Assembly (NCBI GenBank): GCA_017562135.1
Contig: QEYB01000625.1
Location: forward strand, 475,611 to 539,610
Length of the DNA stretch: 64,000 nt
Reading direction: 5' to 3'
Source of the DNA: Dipylidium caninum
Lineage: Eukaryota; Platyhelminthes; Cestoda; Cyclophyllidea; Dipylidiidae
Positions 50,831 through 62,910 of the stretch are shown piece by piece (the stretch's first letter is position 1; the number at the start of each line of letters is the position of its first letter). The notes beneath the pieces were generated by a model. That model had not been told where the DNA came from, ran no database searches, and saw only the letters and a list, made by a program, of their open reading frames with translations. Made by a program: the position numbers and the translations under genes.

Positions 50831-53204
50831 TAGTTGATATTTCACTCAGTGATGACGTCCTTTAGCCGATCTGAGGGGTTCTTCTGTCACGAGGCGTCGC
50901 AAAACACTTTGTGGGAAGTGCAAATTATTGTCTTTGTACTTTTTGCAGGAGGAAGTTCTCTCCTTCCCCATATCTCTTAGTGGTACGTATGATCTGAATA
51001 CTGACTGGGACTGAAAGGCCTGTCCCGAGACGATCTCCCGTCCACGACAAGGAGGGGGGACCAAGAAAAGACTACTAATTGCTCGCCGTTGTGTTTGGAA
51101 CATGGTCCAGACTGCTGTATCGCGGTGTGCAGTTGATGGACCGAATTGCGTCTCCGCAGGTTGGAGGGCCTTCCCCGCCTTGTCAACTTGTGTCACTGTG
51201 GCCCCTTGGTGAAACACTTGGTGGGAACAAGGTAGGAACTCGAAATGCGACACTTCACCGAAGGGCGGTTTTCGTCCGAGCCATTGTCTACTGTGAGCTG
51301 ATTTGGCACGGGAGTCCCGCGATATCTTCCGCGCCTTTACATTATGAGGAGGTCACGGTGTTTATTTCCTCGGTTCCCGATGGTTTTAACCCGCGTTCTA
51401 ACAGTGGGCTCTGAAGAATTTCTATGTAGGCATTGAGTTTTGGCTCGTGTCCGAGCCGGAACCAGGCCAACGCTACGGGAGTTCGAGCAGGAGGTTCAAC
51501 GCTGTTGAGCTGGAGAGGAGAGCATCCAATCTGGGAGGATGAAAAGAATTCCCTGTGAGTTCCACTGATACCAAAATGAGACGCATGCGAGAGGACCACA
51601 AGTGGTAACACGTACTAGAGCACCGCCGATCACTTTGCCCTTCAAGCTCTGTACGCCCAAATACGCAATTAATTTGTCATTTCATGCGCGATTAGTGACT
51701 CGGTTTCACGAGACGACCATTCTAAAAATCAAAGGAACCCCTTCTCCATAAGTATTAACAATTCCAAACAATTCCAAAAGCCCACAGGACGATGGCAAGT
51801 GACGCATCAAGACTACTGAATTAGATTGAGTAGATCGGAGTCAATACGTCCAGTCAGCTTTCGCTGAAGCGTGTGCGCCTAGAGTAGATAAGAAGAGATG
51901 AAATACGAGAAATTGTCGCGCAACTCCTCCCTCTTTTATGGACAAATAGGCTTTTGTGGCGTGTGAAGTGATTGTGAGGTTGTCATACTGCACGAAGGTC
52001 CACATGCATAAGATCTGTCACCAAACAGAACCGCTGTGTCCTAAACTGAAAGGGGGCATCTCATAGACCAAGTGTAACCTCGTGCATGTGGAGAGTACGC
52101 CCCTGAAGAGGCGACGTATGCGGTTCTATGCGTGAGGGTTAACGCATCGTGGCGCATAAAGGCGAGAGTGTAATGCACTGGACGACGAAGAGAAGGTACT
52201 GGGAATGGTAGAGTACATGGGAGATTGAGAGTGTTCAGTCGAGGAGAACTAATACTTGAGCAGTGGGTGTAGGCTGCCGGGTCCGTGGGAAGAGGAGATT
52301 ATACGAGGAGAGGATTGGGTGGAGAGTAGCATCAAGGAAAGGCACACAATCAACGACATGGTGAATGGACAGGCAGGTGTTTGCATTGTCCGAGAGGAGA
52401 GGTGAGAACGTGAGGTCAGTGGGGAGATTAGATCGCATGGGATGGGACCGCGTGGTGCCACTATGCGCTGAGTTGGTTTACTTGGTGCAAACGTGTAGCG
52501 CAGATGATGCAAGACACGTTGAGGGGGCGAATATCGTGGCATACAGGCAAGGAGGAGTGAATTACCGTAAATCACACTCGCGTGGACTGTAATAGACGAC
52601 ACGCCACTTCATCTCCAGGTGCCACGAATTCCACCAGTGATAGACCAGTCAGAAAGGCACATCACAAACGCAACCGCAGCCCTCACAGAGTCTTCATTAG
52701 GACCCATGGGTGGTGTAGGTTGTGCAAATGAAAGTCATGGAATTCGGTCATGCTGTCGCAATTTCGTGAATGCCACAGTGTTCCCAGATATCATTGGCAT
52801 AGCCCACGGCGAATATGTGTGGACAGGCGCGTTTGAGGCGCCTTAAAAAACTCACGCACCTCTACAAACAACGTAGATGCTGGACAAACCCGGTTACGCA
52901 GCAAGCGGGAAGTCTGAGGTGGAACCTAATCAACAAATTCTCACTGTCATTCCCATCTCCACTGGTGAGCTCGACATAGTCCAGGGGGAGAAGAGAAGCG
53001 CAGCTTGCTGTCTTCGTCTGTCAGGAGAGTTGGATGTGTTTCGGTAGATGGCCCATCAACTGCCGCTTTTCTCAGATAACGGTGTGGTTTTGACAGGTGA
53101 AAAGTCCGCAGGTTTGGATAGTGGTTAAGACGCGTCGCTCATCGAGGGCGCGAAGTAGTCAACGCAGATCTAAAATTTCGTGTCTCCGTGCTTTCTGTTC
53201 AGTG
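50831..53204. other. Intergenic; 3' part of LicD-like locus
   Basis: No intact gene. The segment at about 53100-52980, read on the minus strand, shares a block of about 80 bp with 61085-61005 and continues the decayed LicD-like locus. The rest shows no recognisable content. Confidence 0.4.
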
Positions 53205-53872
53205 ATGCATCTCGCCAACTGTCGTTGCGCTCACAGCCCATTTCGATCTGCACGCAGCCCGTCACTCTGCGCATGTTCAAACACTCGCATCCCGTTGTCC
53301 ACATCGGAGGCCATGCGCATGAAGAGTGTCAAGGCGTTGTGTCATCTTGGAGACGGGAACTGCCATGTCGTAGTCGCTGTCGAAGGGTGTGCGAGTGTGG
53401 TAGCGCAAGGAGCCCAACAGCGAGCCGTAGACCATGACGAGGGGCGCGCCTTCCCGTCGGAATGTGTCTCGGTGAGTCGAAGTGCGTGTGCAATCATCGT
53501 CTTCTTCGACTCAGGGAATTCTATTCCTCGGAAGCATTGGAGCACGCGTTGAACCATCTTGGAGGCGTTCAGTCGCTCGATCGCCTCGTCCTGACCACAC
53601 CACTTGGAGGGGAGAGGGATGCGTTGTGACTTGGGCAGCAACCTCGAGAAGTAGTGCACTTCGTTGTTGCGATGCACCGCGTCGACATTCGTGACGTCGG
53701 TGGCGGAGGTGATCTCGTGTGCCAGTCGCTTGTCGACTGTGTGAGGAGAGAGTTGAGGAAGTGGGGCGAGTTGGAGGAGTGGACACTCGGGAGTGGAGGT
53801 AGGCAGTCAGAGGAGGAAGATGAGGAGGACTGCCACACAGACAACCGCGAAGATATTCCTTCTGCGTGTCAT
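53205..53872 (-). pseudogene. LicD/fukutin-like gene copy A, decayed
   Basis: LicD-domain (PF04991-type) proteins are nucleotidyltransferase-fold enzymes that attach phosphosugar or phosphocholine groups to glycans, usually as Golgi type II membrane proteins. From ATG at 53872 a basic cap and membrane anchor (core FAVVCVAVLLIFLL) are read, then a TGA at 53809-53807 caused by a base missing relative to copy D. Other frames continue with a block shared with copy D (VHYFSRLLPKSQRIPLPSKW, DEAIERLNAS) and the LicD signature YGSLLGSLRYHTRTPFDSDY followed by DMAVP. At least two frame changes are needed, so this copy appears non-functional unless the breaks are sequencing errors. The assignment rests on the YGSLLG...DSDYDMA motif and on the C-terminal motif of copy D. 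Confidence 0.65.
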
Positions 53873-54070
53873 GTTGGCTAAATTGAATGCCCTTCACCAC
53901 TGAACCTCCCCTTTTATACTCTGAATGCGATGACTCATACGAATTACAATGGCGAGGTTGATTCGGGGCAATGTGAGTAGGTGTAGGTGGAGAAGACCAG
54001 CACCCAATCACCACAATTCACCTTTAACCGTGGTGCAGTCTCCATGAACCACTCCATGTGTCTCCGCTTG
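53873..54070 (-). promoter_or_regulatory. LicD-like copy A promoter
   Basis: On the minus strand, TATAAAAG (53918-53911) is followed about 30 bases on by the initiator-like ggcattcaattt. The block matches the region upstream of copy D. Conservation runs to about 54070. Confidence 0.65.
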
Positions 54071-55750
54071 ATTTGGCGATCTACTGCGCATTAGGCTACA
54101 AGCTACATCGCATGCGCTGCCTCAATTTTGCGCGTAGATGGACGTGCCGTGCAGTTGGTTAGACAGCCTCTACTTGCGAGTGCACGCATGCTGTCAGCCC
54201 AACAGCGTCTCCATGTATGAGGTAGGACTCGAAAATCAGAGTGGCGTCGAAGGCTGTTTACTCCCTTCATTTCATTTCTTTCTCGAATAGATTATCATCT
54301 ATTTCCCTTGAACACTTCAAAAGACCCCTAATAATTGAGCTCTAATGCTGCTATCTTTTCACTATCAAAATGCCATTTAACTTATTTTTGTGGTTTTTCG
54401 TATCCCGTCTACAATCTGCGTATCACCTCACTTTCGTAAGTTAGTTTTCAAGGGCATAAATGAGAACCGTTAACAGGCAAGGGAGATAAGGTTGGTGCGC
54501 ACTGTTTTCTTCTGTTAAAGATTTTACACTATCTGAAGTTAATGTAGCTTAATCTGCGTTTCCTGAATTATATATGAAGCCCAGCCAGGCCTGTAATCAT
54601 TCTCGAAGCCTCCATAGTGTTAAAGGCCAAGTCTTAGTTTGGAAAGCAGACATCACTTTAAAGCAACACGTCTGTCTTATTGCACTCGTTAGATGAGAAA
54701 AGTATTCACTCATAATTTGTCTTACGCTCTTGTCACAAACGTACATGTTGGTAGTATCTGGCGACATCACTTACTCGGATATAGACATCAGGCGGCACAT
54801 ATATTATAACATTGTTACAGGTGGTACCCATCTATGAGTCGAAGTCTTATTTTATTCGTAACAATCTGTTTCGCCAACTCGTGGTCCAATGAATACATCG
54901 GAGTAAGTGTTATTATAGCCAGCGCAGCATGACCTGGGTAGTTAAGAGCTTCTGCGCTTTGACCTTCGTAAGTTACTAAATTATGAGGAGTTGGCAATTA
55001 AGTTTTACTTTTTTTGTCCTCATGGGACCTTTGAAAGCTAACCACCCTGCATCTGGCGTACGTAATATCCGATGTGGAGCTCAGGATGGGCTCTCTTGGT
55101 TTTTACTGCCATCATCTCATATAACTGCCAATAGGCAAGTCATTCTCTGACACTAATGCACTAAGGGCTTACTTTGCTGTAAATAATTTCACTAGCGATG
55201 CTATTAATTATTTGTCCAGACGCATCCTTATCGTGGGATCACTCACCAAGCCCTGGGTTAATCTGGTTGTCTCTGCATTCGTTAATTCAACCTGTCCATT
55301 GAAACGTATGTGCTCAGTATTTGACGTCTGGAGTATATGATGGCTGGCGTTTACTGACCCACATGATATCGAAGTGCCGAGCGTCTGTTTGTGAGTTGCA
55401 ACCACTACTTAATCCAGATGTTGTTTTACCTTTGCAATGCCTAGGGACGCCCTTCACGTCTGGTAGCGCGTATTTGCAGCGACACATTGTCTTACTTCCT
55501 GGGTTCTTCGCAGTTTGATGTTTTTGTCCTCCAATTGTGCCCTACCTCTCACATCAGCTCAAAATGTGCTGATTGTGCAACCGGTGAGATATTGTTTTGT
55601 TCAGTGACAGGATGCTTGGTCTGCTTGAAGGAAGTCCGCTTGAATTTTGATACGATTATAAAATGGGGTTGTTTTCGTAGTTGTTCGAGAGGCGAGGCTT
55701 CGCCGTCAACTCGACTTAAACGCTACATCAACTGGTGGCGTCGTACTGAG
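54071..55750. other. Upstream flank of GTPBP6
   Basis: No gene is established. N-terminal exons of the GTPase gene (mitochondrial presequence and start codon) are expected here but could not be identified. The frame at 55487-55822 is not in the GTPase frame. Confidence 0.35.
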
Positions 55751-56522
55751 CAAAATGGCAAAAAGTCCCTGACGAAGAGGAGGCGAGATGTCTGGTGGAA
55801 TCGCTGGGCGGATGGAAGGTAGATGATGTGGTGAGTGGGTTGAAGGACAGAAAGCTCGAGAGGCAGTTCTAACCGGGTTCTTGTGTAGGTACACATGAAC
55901 ATGCGTTGTGAAGGACTGAACAGTGACAAATTTTTCTCAAAGGGAATATGGCAAGAACTGACTGACCTCGTGAAGCGTCGTCTTCACCCTTCTTCTGATG
56001 ATGCTCGTGAGGCCATCACTGGTGTTTTCATAAATTGGCGACAGCTTAGGGTGAACCAACTCATCGAAATGCAGAAGGCCTGGAAGTGTCCCGTTTTCGA
56101 CCGGTAAGTAATGCCTTTGGCTAGATCTTTTTTTTCAGTGTCTTTCAATGGTATCGTTGGGTATTTGAGGCCTGTGGAAGCGTAATAAACGTGGTTTTAG
56201 CGTGTGTTGTGGCTAAAGTCCTGAGTATTTGTCGACTGCTTTTAATTTTGGTCTATTACCCATGGAACATAAGAAGTATCTCATTTTTTTTTCCTGTTTA
56301 CTCTGCTAATATTTTTGAGTTTAAAACACGAACGATTAGCATCCACAGGTTGCATCGCTTAGTTTTTGTTGAAGGCTTTGCTCTTTCCTCTTGACAACGG
56401 TATGCGCATGGTCTAGTGATTTTTAGGCCTTGAATACATGTTTATTTCTTAAGCTACAATGTTGTCTCGGAGATATTGAGTCAAGTGATTTCGTGTCGCA
56501 AATTGAACCAGGTGATATTAAT

Positions 56523-56558
<36 letters not shown>

Positions 56559-58757
56559 TTGATCTCGGTATTCGAAGAAGCCACCAAACTGAGCGAGACA
56601 AAATCTTGATTGTAACTGGACTCATCGAGTATACGAAAGTTGAGGTATTCATTAAATTCAGGTGTTAATAAGGAATAAGTCACTGGGGAGAGAACACAGA
56701 TTCTCTCTATAGTCTGGGTGAACTGAACAGACCTGTTGTGTAAGTATGCCTGTGTGTTGTGGGGAGGTATTTGCAGGTACACACTGGTGGTTCTGCTCTT
56801 TTTGCTGCGCGCCCGGTCCCGGGAAGCAAGGGCACAGGCACAACTAGCGGAGTTGAGCATTGTGCGCAGTCGCCTTGCAGTCGATGCCGCCTCAGCTTCA
56901 TCAAGGATGTCCAACCTCGAACACCTCGGACAAGTTTTATGTGTGAGTTCTTTTCGCTCACTGTCTTGGTGCAGCAATGGACAGCTCTGGCTCCTTACTG
57001 TGGAAGTATATTCGCCAAATTTATGTCATTAGCCATCCTTTTTCCCTTGCTCTGACGCGGATTAGAATGACCGCTGTCAAGTGGGCTAATGAACGAATGA
57101 TTATTTTTTTGTGTGTGTGTGTGTGTAAAGGAACAGGAGCGCAAAATTGACTGCGGTACTGGCTGAAGAGGAGAAGCGTAAAACTATCAAACAGACAAAG
57201 ACGTCGCGAACGCACGTATAATCAACTTCCTGTGGTTGCAGTGGTGGTTATACGAACGCGGTATGTTTACCCATCCGAATTAGCACTGTGGGGTTATTTG
57301 TTAATGCTAACCAAGGTGACTTGTTAAATCAGGCAAGACCAGCTTGATCCGCACACTTTCGGGGAACCCTCGAATGGCTGCCTCTCCACAGGTGTTTTGC
57401 TACCCTTGATGTCACTCATCACGCGGCTCGCCTGCCATCCTTAGGTGAGTTGGGCGGCGGAGGCGAGAGGGTCGTCGGAGCGCCTGGATTGCGTCTCCTC
57501 CTCCTCGATACCATCGGTTTCATGGCTGACCTGCCAAGCGATCTTATCGCGGCCTTTCGTGCCACACTTGCCGAATGCCTTGATGCTGTTAGTGACGTTT
57601 CCTTACACTTAACTATTTGTTTGCTGTCATCGGTCTCTTTGTGACGCTCCTCTTCTGATTTGGGCCCCGCGCCCCGATGGTTAGAGGATTCAACCATCGT
57701 CGGTGTTTCTAGTCGGAGCGTAGGACTCATTACTTTTAAAATAAGGTAACGAATCTGGGGACAGTGAATCGAGTATTTTGTGCACTGTCGTGACAGCGGT
57801 ATCACCTGGCGTTGGAAATGCAGGTTGCTCTATCTATCTATTTGGTGCTTTTTTTTCTGCTAAAAGCAGTTGTGAGTGTGGCATAAGTTGTTCCTAATGA
57901 ACGGGAGGCGGAGTGTGGATCATTTATGTGCTTTAGGAAATTATCCTCCATGTAATTGACGCCAGTCGCCGAAGTGGCAGAAGTTTGCGGCTCACATCGA
58001 ACGTGTGCTAACCGACTCGGGTGTGGAGATGCGACGACCACGTGAAGGCAACGTCGTTGTCGAGGGGGCGAAGATTGAGGACAGGGGCTGCGCATCACCC
58101 ATCCTCATTCGTGTTGGCAACAAGAGCGATCTGGGGTCAGGATGGTTTGATGCACCTTTCTCTGGCTTTCTCTCTTCTTGTCCTTTACAAAATTGTCACC
58201 TTAGCACAACTGCTTCATGCGCTTGTGTGATCTGGAGTAGAAGGATGAGCCTTTTAGCTTACTGAGTGATGATGGATGCCACCTCGCCTCCCGCCGAGAT
58301 GTCACAATTCCCCGTCTGCCATCTAGGGTTTGTAGTGATGCCTCAGGCGCATCGCCCTCGATGCAGCTAGACGCAGAAGTGTCTTGCGTCGCCGGGACCG
58401 GCCTTGCGGGCCTCCGAAATCTCATCGAGTCTTGTCTCATTTTGCGGCTGCGGATGGTACAAACGGAAGCTTCGGATGTCCCAGGCCAGCGAAGCCTTGA
58501 GGTCCTTTTGCATACCCAAGTTCCGCCTAATCATTTCTACCTATTTCACCATCATTTGCCTTGTTGTAATGTTTGGGCGATGTGGTTTCTCTTGTGAACC
58601 TTGTATTGCTTTTAGATGGCTGTATGCGAACGCGATGGTGATGCAGGTGTCCAGTTGTCCGGAGAGTGAAGAGAAGCTGGTCTGTGAAGTACTCTTCAAC
58701 GACGCCAGTTGGAGGCGTTTTAAGTCCCAGTTTGCCTCATTCCAGAAGGCTGGCTAA
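55751..58757 (+). CDS. GTPBP6: GTPBP6/HflX-type GTPase, frame-broken
   Basis: HflX-family GTPase; the animal form acts in mitochondrial ribosome assembly and recycling. Pieces in order: 55751-55830 ([14 protein letters not shown]), 55889-56103 (HflX N-domain, ending WKCPVFDR), from 56777 ([22 protein letters not shown]), from about 57132 (helical arm, then P-loop GGYTNA), 57333-57587 (GKTSLI, ATLDVT, G3 [22 protein letters not shown]), 57937-58135 (ILHVIDAS, G4 NKSDL), 58258-58501 (G5-like VSCVAGTGL), 58616-58757 (C-terminal domain, RWLYANAM, ending FASFQKAG). The P-loop is split by an intron. About seven one-base shifts are needed, mostly in homopolymers. The start codon is not found. It is either assembly error or a young pseudogene; the motifs themselves are intact. 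Confidence 0.85.
56525..56556. repeat. TA microsatellite
   Basis: About 16 TA dinucleotides in an intron of the GTPBP6-like gene. Confidence 0.95.
57111..57127. repeat. GT microsatellite at an intron end
   Basis: A gtgtgtgt run sits immediately before the presumed acceptor aaag of the exon encoding the HflX helical arm. It replaces the usual pyrimidine tract, so that acceptor is less certain. Confidence 0.8.
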
Positions 58758-60260
58758 CTTCATTAAAGAGGAGGTGCCATGGTTGTGCACGCTATGCTGC
58801 CTCCCGCGTCATTGTTGACGACTTGCCCGTATCGTGTAAACAAGCCAAGATTTGTCTCTGTGCTCCCGTCGGGTGGGAACGGCTGACAGCTGTGCGTGTG
58901 TGTCTTGTCGAGTCACACTCTTCATTGTAATTCTTCTCCATTTCTATTAGGTCGGCAAGTATGAAACGAGTGTAGCTCTTGAGACTGTGTTTTTTATTTA
59001 CGAGTGGCAGCGATACTTTGTAACGTGTGCACGATATTTGTATTTATGAATCTTATGAGCATTCTTACTCATTTCACAAAGTATTCTCCTGTTTGTTTCC
59101 CATTGCTATTTGATTTTTCACTGAGACCAGACGTCAACCAAAGGCGGTTTAGGTGTTTAGCTCACTGAGCAGACTTTGAGGAGCATTAATGAGGAATTCG
59201 ACGGTGAATTCATTGATGAGAAGGTGCTCTATGTTGGTTTCCAAACACTTCGTTCTGGCAGTTGAAGCATCGTCGAGGAGGCTGGAGGCGGATTGTCGAA
59301 CCCTGTTGAGAACGAGAAGGAGCTGAAGACGACTGTGGGGTCGCATCCGGGTGCACACAATGATTTGCCAACTTGAGGCTAAACTAGGCACTAGACACGC
59401 AGCTACGACTATGGTGAAAGATCTGCATACAAAAAATAGGGCGAAAAGCATTTGACTCGGGTGCCTGACGCACAAACTGGCGCAAGTGCAGATGATTGAG
59501 CGACCGCAGGCGCGGGTGCGCACCTCCGCTGCCTCCAAGTGCACCAGAGCCTCTGCTTTTATGCCGAAGCAGCCCCAGTGATGGAAAGTGGCTTTTGTAT
59601 GATAGGTGAAAACGATGAAGCAAGTGGGTAGACGGGAGTACACCCCTGGAACACACCCCTAAGCCGAAATCTCATCACAAGAAAAAAGAACGGATTATGC
59701 TTAGTGTATGGGAGAACACCGAAGAGGCGGTCATTCGCGCAAACCAGGCGAAACCGCAAGAGTGGCGGAGTGCCGCTGCTGTGCGTCTGATTGACGTCGT
59801 GCATGGAATAAAATTATGAATAAAAAACCACTGGGTCGCATGAAGAAAGCGCGCAAGGAGCACTGATGACAAACTAGTTTCCATGCGGTATGAAATTTCA
59901 CCACATCCTCCATAATTCACTCGGTTTTCCTCGGACCCATCATTTCTTTTGCGTAGGATATTATGAACTGACTTTGGATCGTCTATTAGCTTAAAAACTA
60001 CGCGGTTTTTTTGCAAAAGGGCATCTTCGACTTTCCCAATCGTTGGTAGGAAGTCGTCTCGTTTTGAATACAACAAATAATGTGAAGAATTGTGTGTTTT
60101 GCTTTCTACTTATGCCGCACGTCCATTTCATAGTTTCCGGCCTAAAGTACTCTTGGGCAGAAAGTGGCCATTTATGTCATTCCTCCTTTGGCGCTTGTGA
60201 GGGCGACTGAGTATTTTGCTGCTCCACGATCAAGTTGTCGAGGGGTGAGGAATACAGCAA
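58758..60260. other. Gap; no firm gene
   Basis: The only candidate is the secreted-protein-like frame at 59451-59149, listed separately. A minus-strand frame at 60076-59675 was inspected and shows no known motif. Confidence 0.35.
59149..59451 (-). CDS. Possible small secreted protein, 100 aa
   Basis: From ATG at 59451 the frame begins with a signal-peptide-like hydrophobic stretch (FALFFVCRSFTIVVAACLV), then continues with amphipathic leucine-rich helices to a stop at 59149. The arrangement recalls small helical secreted proteins, but no family is recognised. The frame is open upstream without another ATG. It may be coincidental. Confidence 0.25.
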   Translation of the reverse strand: MLFALFFVCRSFTIVVAACLVPSLASSWQIIVCTRMRPHSRLQLLLVLNRVRQSASSLLDDASTARTKCLETNIEHLLINEFTVEFLINAPQSLLSELNT

Positions 60261-61345
60261 GCAGGTGGCATGCCTTTATTTTGTCAGACGGGAATTGAGC
60301 GTCCCGGTGGTCTCTGGGGTCGGCGATACGGGCGAAGGTGGCAGGGTGTAGAACCGCGAGGAATTGTGAGAATTCGATCTCAGGGTGGACGTGCAGAGAA
60401 AGTGGCCACTCAGGGTGTCGTCCCTGATAATGCCGACAGTCGAATATCCTGTCTCATGCGGGTTTTAGCAGAGCATAGTGGTCCTTCAGCGAGAAAAGTC
60501 ACTCAATTTAACAGACGACGAGGCGGAGTGCGAAAATGCGTGGGAATTTGCTGCTTCCTGAGACGGGAACGGGAGGACAGAGTGGTGATCACATCGTCTC
60601 GATGGTTGAGACTCCTCCGTTTGTCGGAGAAGGTGGAAGAGTCGAGTATTATGGTGTCGGTGAACTACGGTGAATCGCACCGACGAGGACATCTCTCGCT
60701 GTCGTGCTGCTGACTCGCCGCGTCTCATCCACTTCCCGTGTGGCAGCACAGCTAGTGGAGTGAATAGCACACACACACCCTCAGCCTTCCACACGGCCTC
60801 GATGAAGGCACGTGGAGGCCGACTTGGATCTCCATCTGCAAATTCACACTGCCGTGTGATCGCGCAACTCCTTTCCCCTTCACCACTGCCTCTGCTCGTT
60901 CCACTCGACTGCATTGGAATGCACAACAGGAGAATTCACTCGCACATCCACTTGACGTAGTGGGAGGCGCGAGAGGAAAGGGCTTTCGCTGTCTTTGCGT
61001 GTCCACAGAGTTGATTGTGTTTCGGTGGATAGTCCATCAACTACCACTTTGCCCTGGCAACGTGTGCTTTTGACAGGTGCCAAATCCGCTGTCACCGCTT
61101 TCTTTGCCTCCGTCCGGATGACAAATGCGTGAACCAGCAGAATGTCTGTGCTCGTCCGACAGAGGGAAGGAGAGCGGATGTCGATGTGGATTACGACGAA
61201 TACGTCTGGCATCGAAGCGTCCTCGCGAGCCGTACAAACACCACATTACGCCACCACGAGGCACCCCAGAGCCAACAGTCCGACGGCTACACGCAAATTT
61301 TGCACAGTTAAATGGGTGAAAGCCATGGGGAACTTTGGAGATGTG
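60261..61345 (-). pseudogene. Third locus sharing part of the LicD-like family
   Basis: From ATG at 61345 on the minus strand a frame encodes a membrane-anchor-like segment (VAVGLLALGCLVVA) and then stops at TAA (or splices at GTAATG). Further on, about 80 bp (61085-61005) match 53100-53025, both on the minus strand; the shared reading frame has the pattern VDG-x-STET-x2-TL-x-T-x2-DS. I do not see the YGSLLG...DSDYD signature here, so this locus may be a relative, a mosaic or a different gene with a common tail. No intact frame spans it. Confidence 0.4.
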
Positions 61346-62694
61346 AAAAGCATAGAGTTTGTCTCCTTGCCATGTCAAAATACGACAACCATTTCAAGTA
61401 GCCCAGATCAAATTGACTCACAGCAGACAATGCCACATCAGCAAGCGATCTTCCGGGAGAATGTGCACCAACGACAATCAAATTTCTGTCCTCTTCGCAA
61501 GGCGCATCACCACTCAGTGCACGAAGAGACAAGGCGACAAGGTGAGGAAGGTCAAAGAGTCTGTGGAAATGCAGTTCGGCGGATCAGATGCATTTCGACG
61601 AGGCATCAGGCTAGACGATTTTGCCAGCACAACCGAGAGTGACACCAGTAGTCTCCCCTTAGTCGCCCCTTCCCGTCGCCCGAGCAAGGAGCGTTTGTGC
61701 TGCAGTCCGTGAGGATTCAAGTCACATGCACAACGTGGGACTATGATGTAAGGAGAGAATTTCCTCCCACGACGAGTATAATACGAGAGTAATTGGATCG
61801 CAACTGCGTCTACCGGGTGATTGAAGAAAAAATGAGAGTATTTGCGGCGGAATCAATGAAAACTCTCCAGACACACGTCGTCACCGGGACATTGGCGAAA
61901 GTGAATTGGCGATAAACAGGCGCTTTATTTGCTATGTTGCCACAATTCGAGAGTATGACAATTGAAGAGTGGAGTGGCTCGAGGTCTGAGTGCCATGAAA
62001 CTCGTCCACTGCCCTCTCCAGCCCTCATGAAGGCGCCATTACTGGTACTGCCTCCTCCGCACCACGGGACGACTACGATTGGAACTAATGCTGAGACATC
62101 GCTAAAGAGGAGACGCGACTCCCTCCTCTCTCTCTCCCGTCCCCCTGCCCTTCCCCAATGCCCTCCCCTCCCCTCCCCCTTTCCCCTACCCTACCCTACC
62201 CTACCCTACCTCCCATCCCATCCCCCTCCCATCTCCCTCTCCTCCCACCACCCCCACAGGCCCCGCCTCAGAGGTGGAACGAAGGTCGTTCCAAGTTGGG
62301 AGCAACTTGACACGAGTGGGAAATTCCCCATTCGCGCGCGAGGTCGCGGAAAGGGGGAGGACAGGAGACGCTTCTTTTTCGAGAGCGACCGATGCAAACT
62401 CCCCACGTATGCTCTGTTCCACTAAGGCAACGGTTCAAATGACTTCGAGCCTTCTTATACTCACGACACACAGAGCGTTACACCCATGCAATCCCAATGC
62501 AAACTAAGAGTCTGTAGAATTCACAGCAAGGGCATATGCAGATTTCGACGCTGATCTCCCAACCTTTGCACTTAGATTGCAGCCCAATTGAAAAGACTCT
62601 CCTCTTGATCTTATGGCCACGCTCTTCCTTAAGGCTTACGTACAGGCAACATTAGAAGAGCATTTATCGTGTGTAAACGGTGGTCAATTCACAA
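61346..62694. other. Low-complexity flank
   Basis: No gene is supported. CTCCC-rich sequence at 62120-62260 includes five CCCTA units (62186-62210). An open frame on the plus strand at 61934-62425 is low-complexity. Confidence 0.4.
62186..62210. repeat. CCCTA pentamer repeat
   Basis: Five ccctA-type units in tandem within a C-rich tract. It is one base short of the animal telomere unit CCCTAA. Confidence 0.8.
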
Positions 62695-62910
62695 ATCACC
62701 ACTTCGAGATGGAAGCACGTGGAGGGTTCCATGGAGACCGCACCACAATTATGGTGAATTGTGGATTTGATTGGGATGCTAGTCTTCTCCACTCTACACA
62801 CTACTCTACTCTTGACCCAAACAATCTTCGCTTATTGTAATTAGTATGATGGTCTCTCATTCAGCAGTATAAAAGGGAGTTTCGTGGTGAAGGGCATTCA
62901 ATTCAGCACC
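62695..62910 (+). promoter_or_regulatory. LicD-like copy D promoter
   Basis: TATAAAAG at 62868-62875 is followed about 30 bases on by agggcattcaattc, an initiator-like element, then the ATG at 62911. The whole block matches the promoter of copy A (reverse complement of 53873-54070), including gtgaattgtg and tagtcttctccac segments. Confidence 0.65.

Noticed and set aside
59675..60076. 133-residue minus-strand frame considered as a retroelement piece
   Set aside because: No reverse transcriptase, endonuclease or gag motif could be identified.
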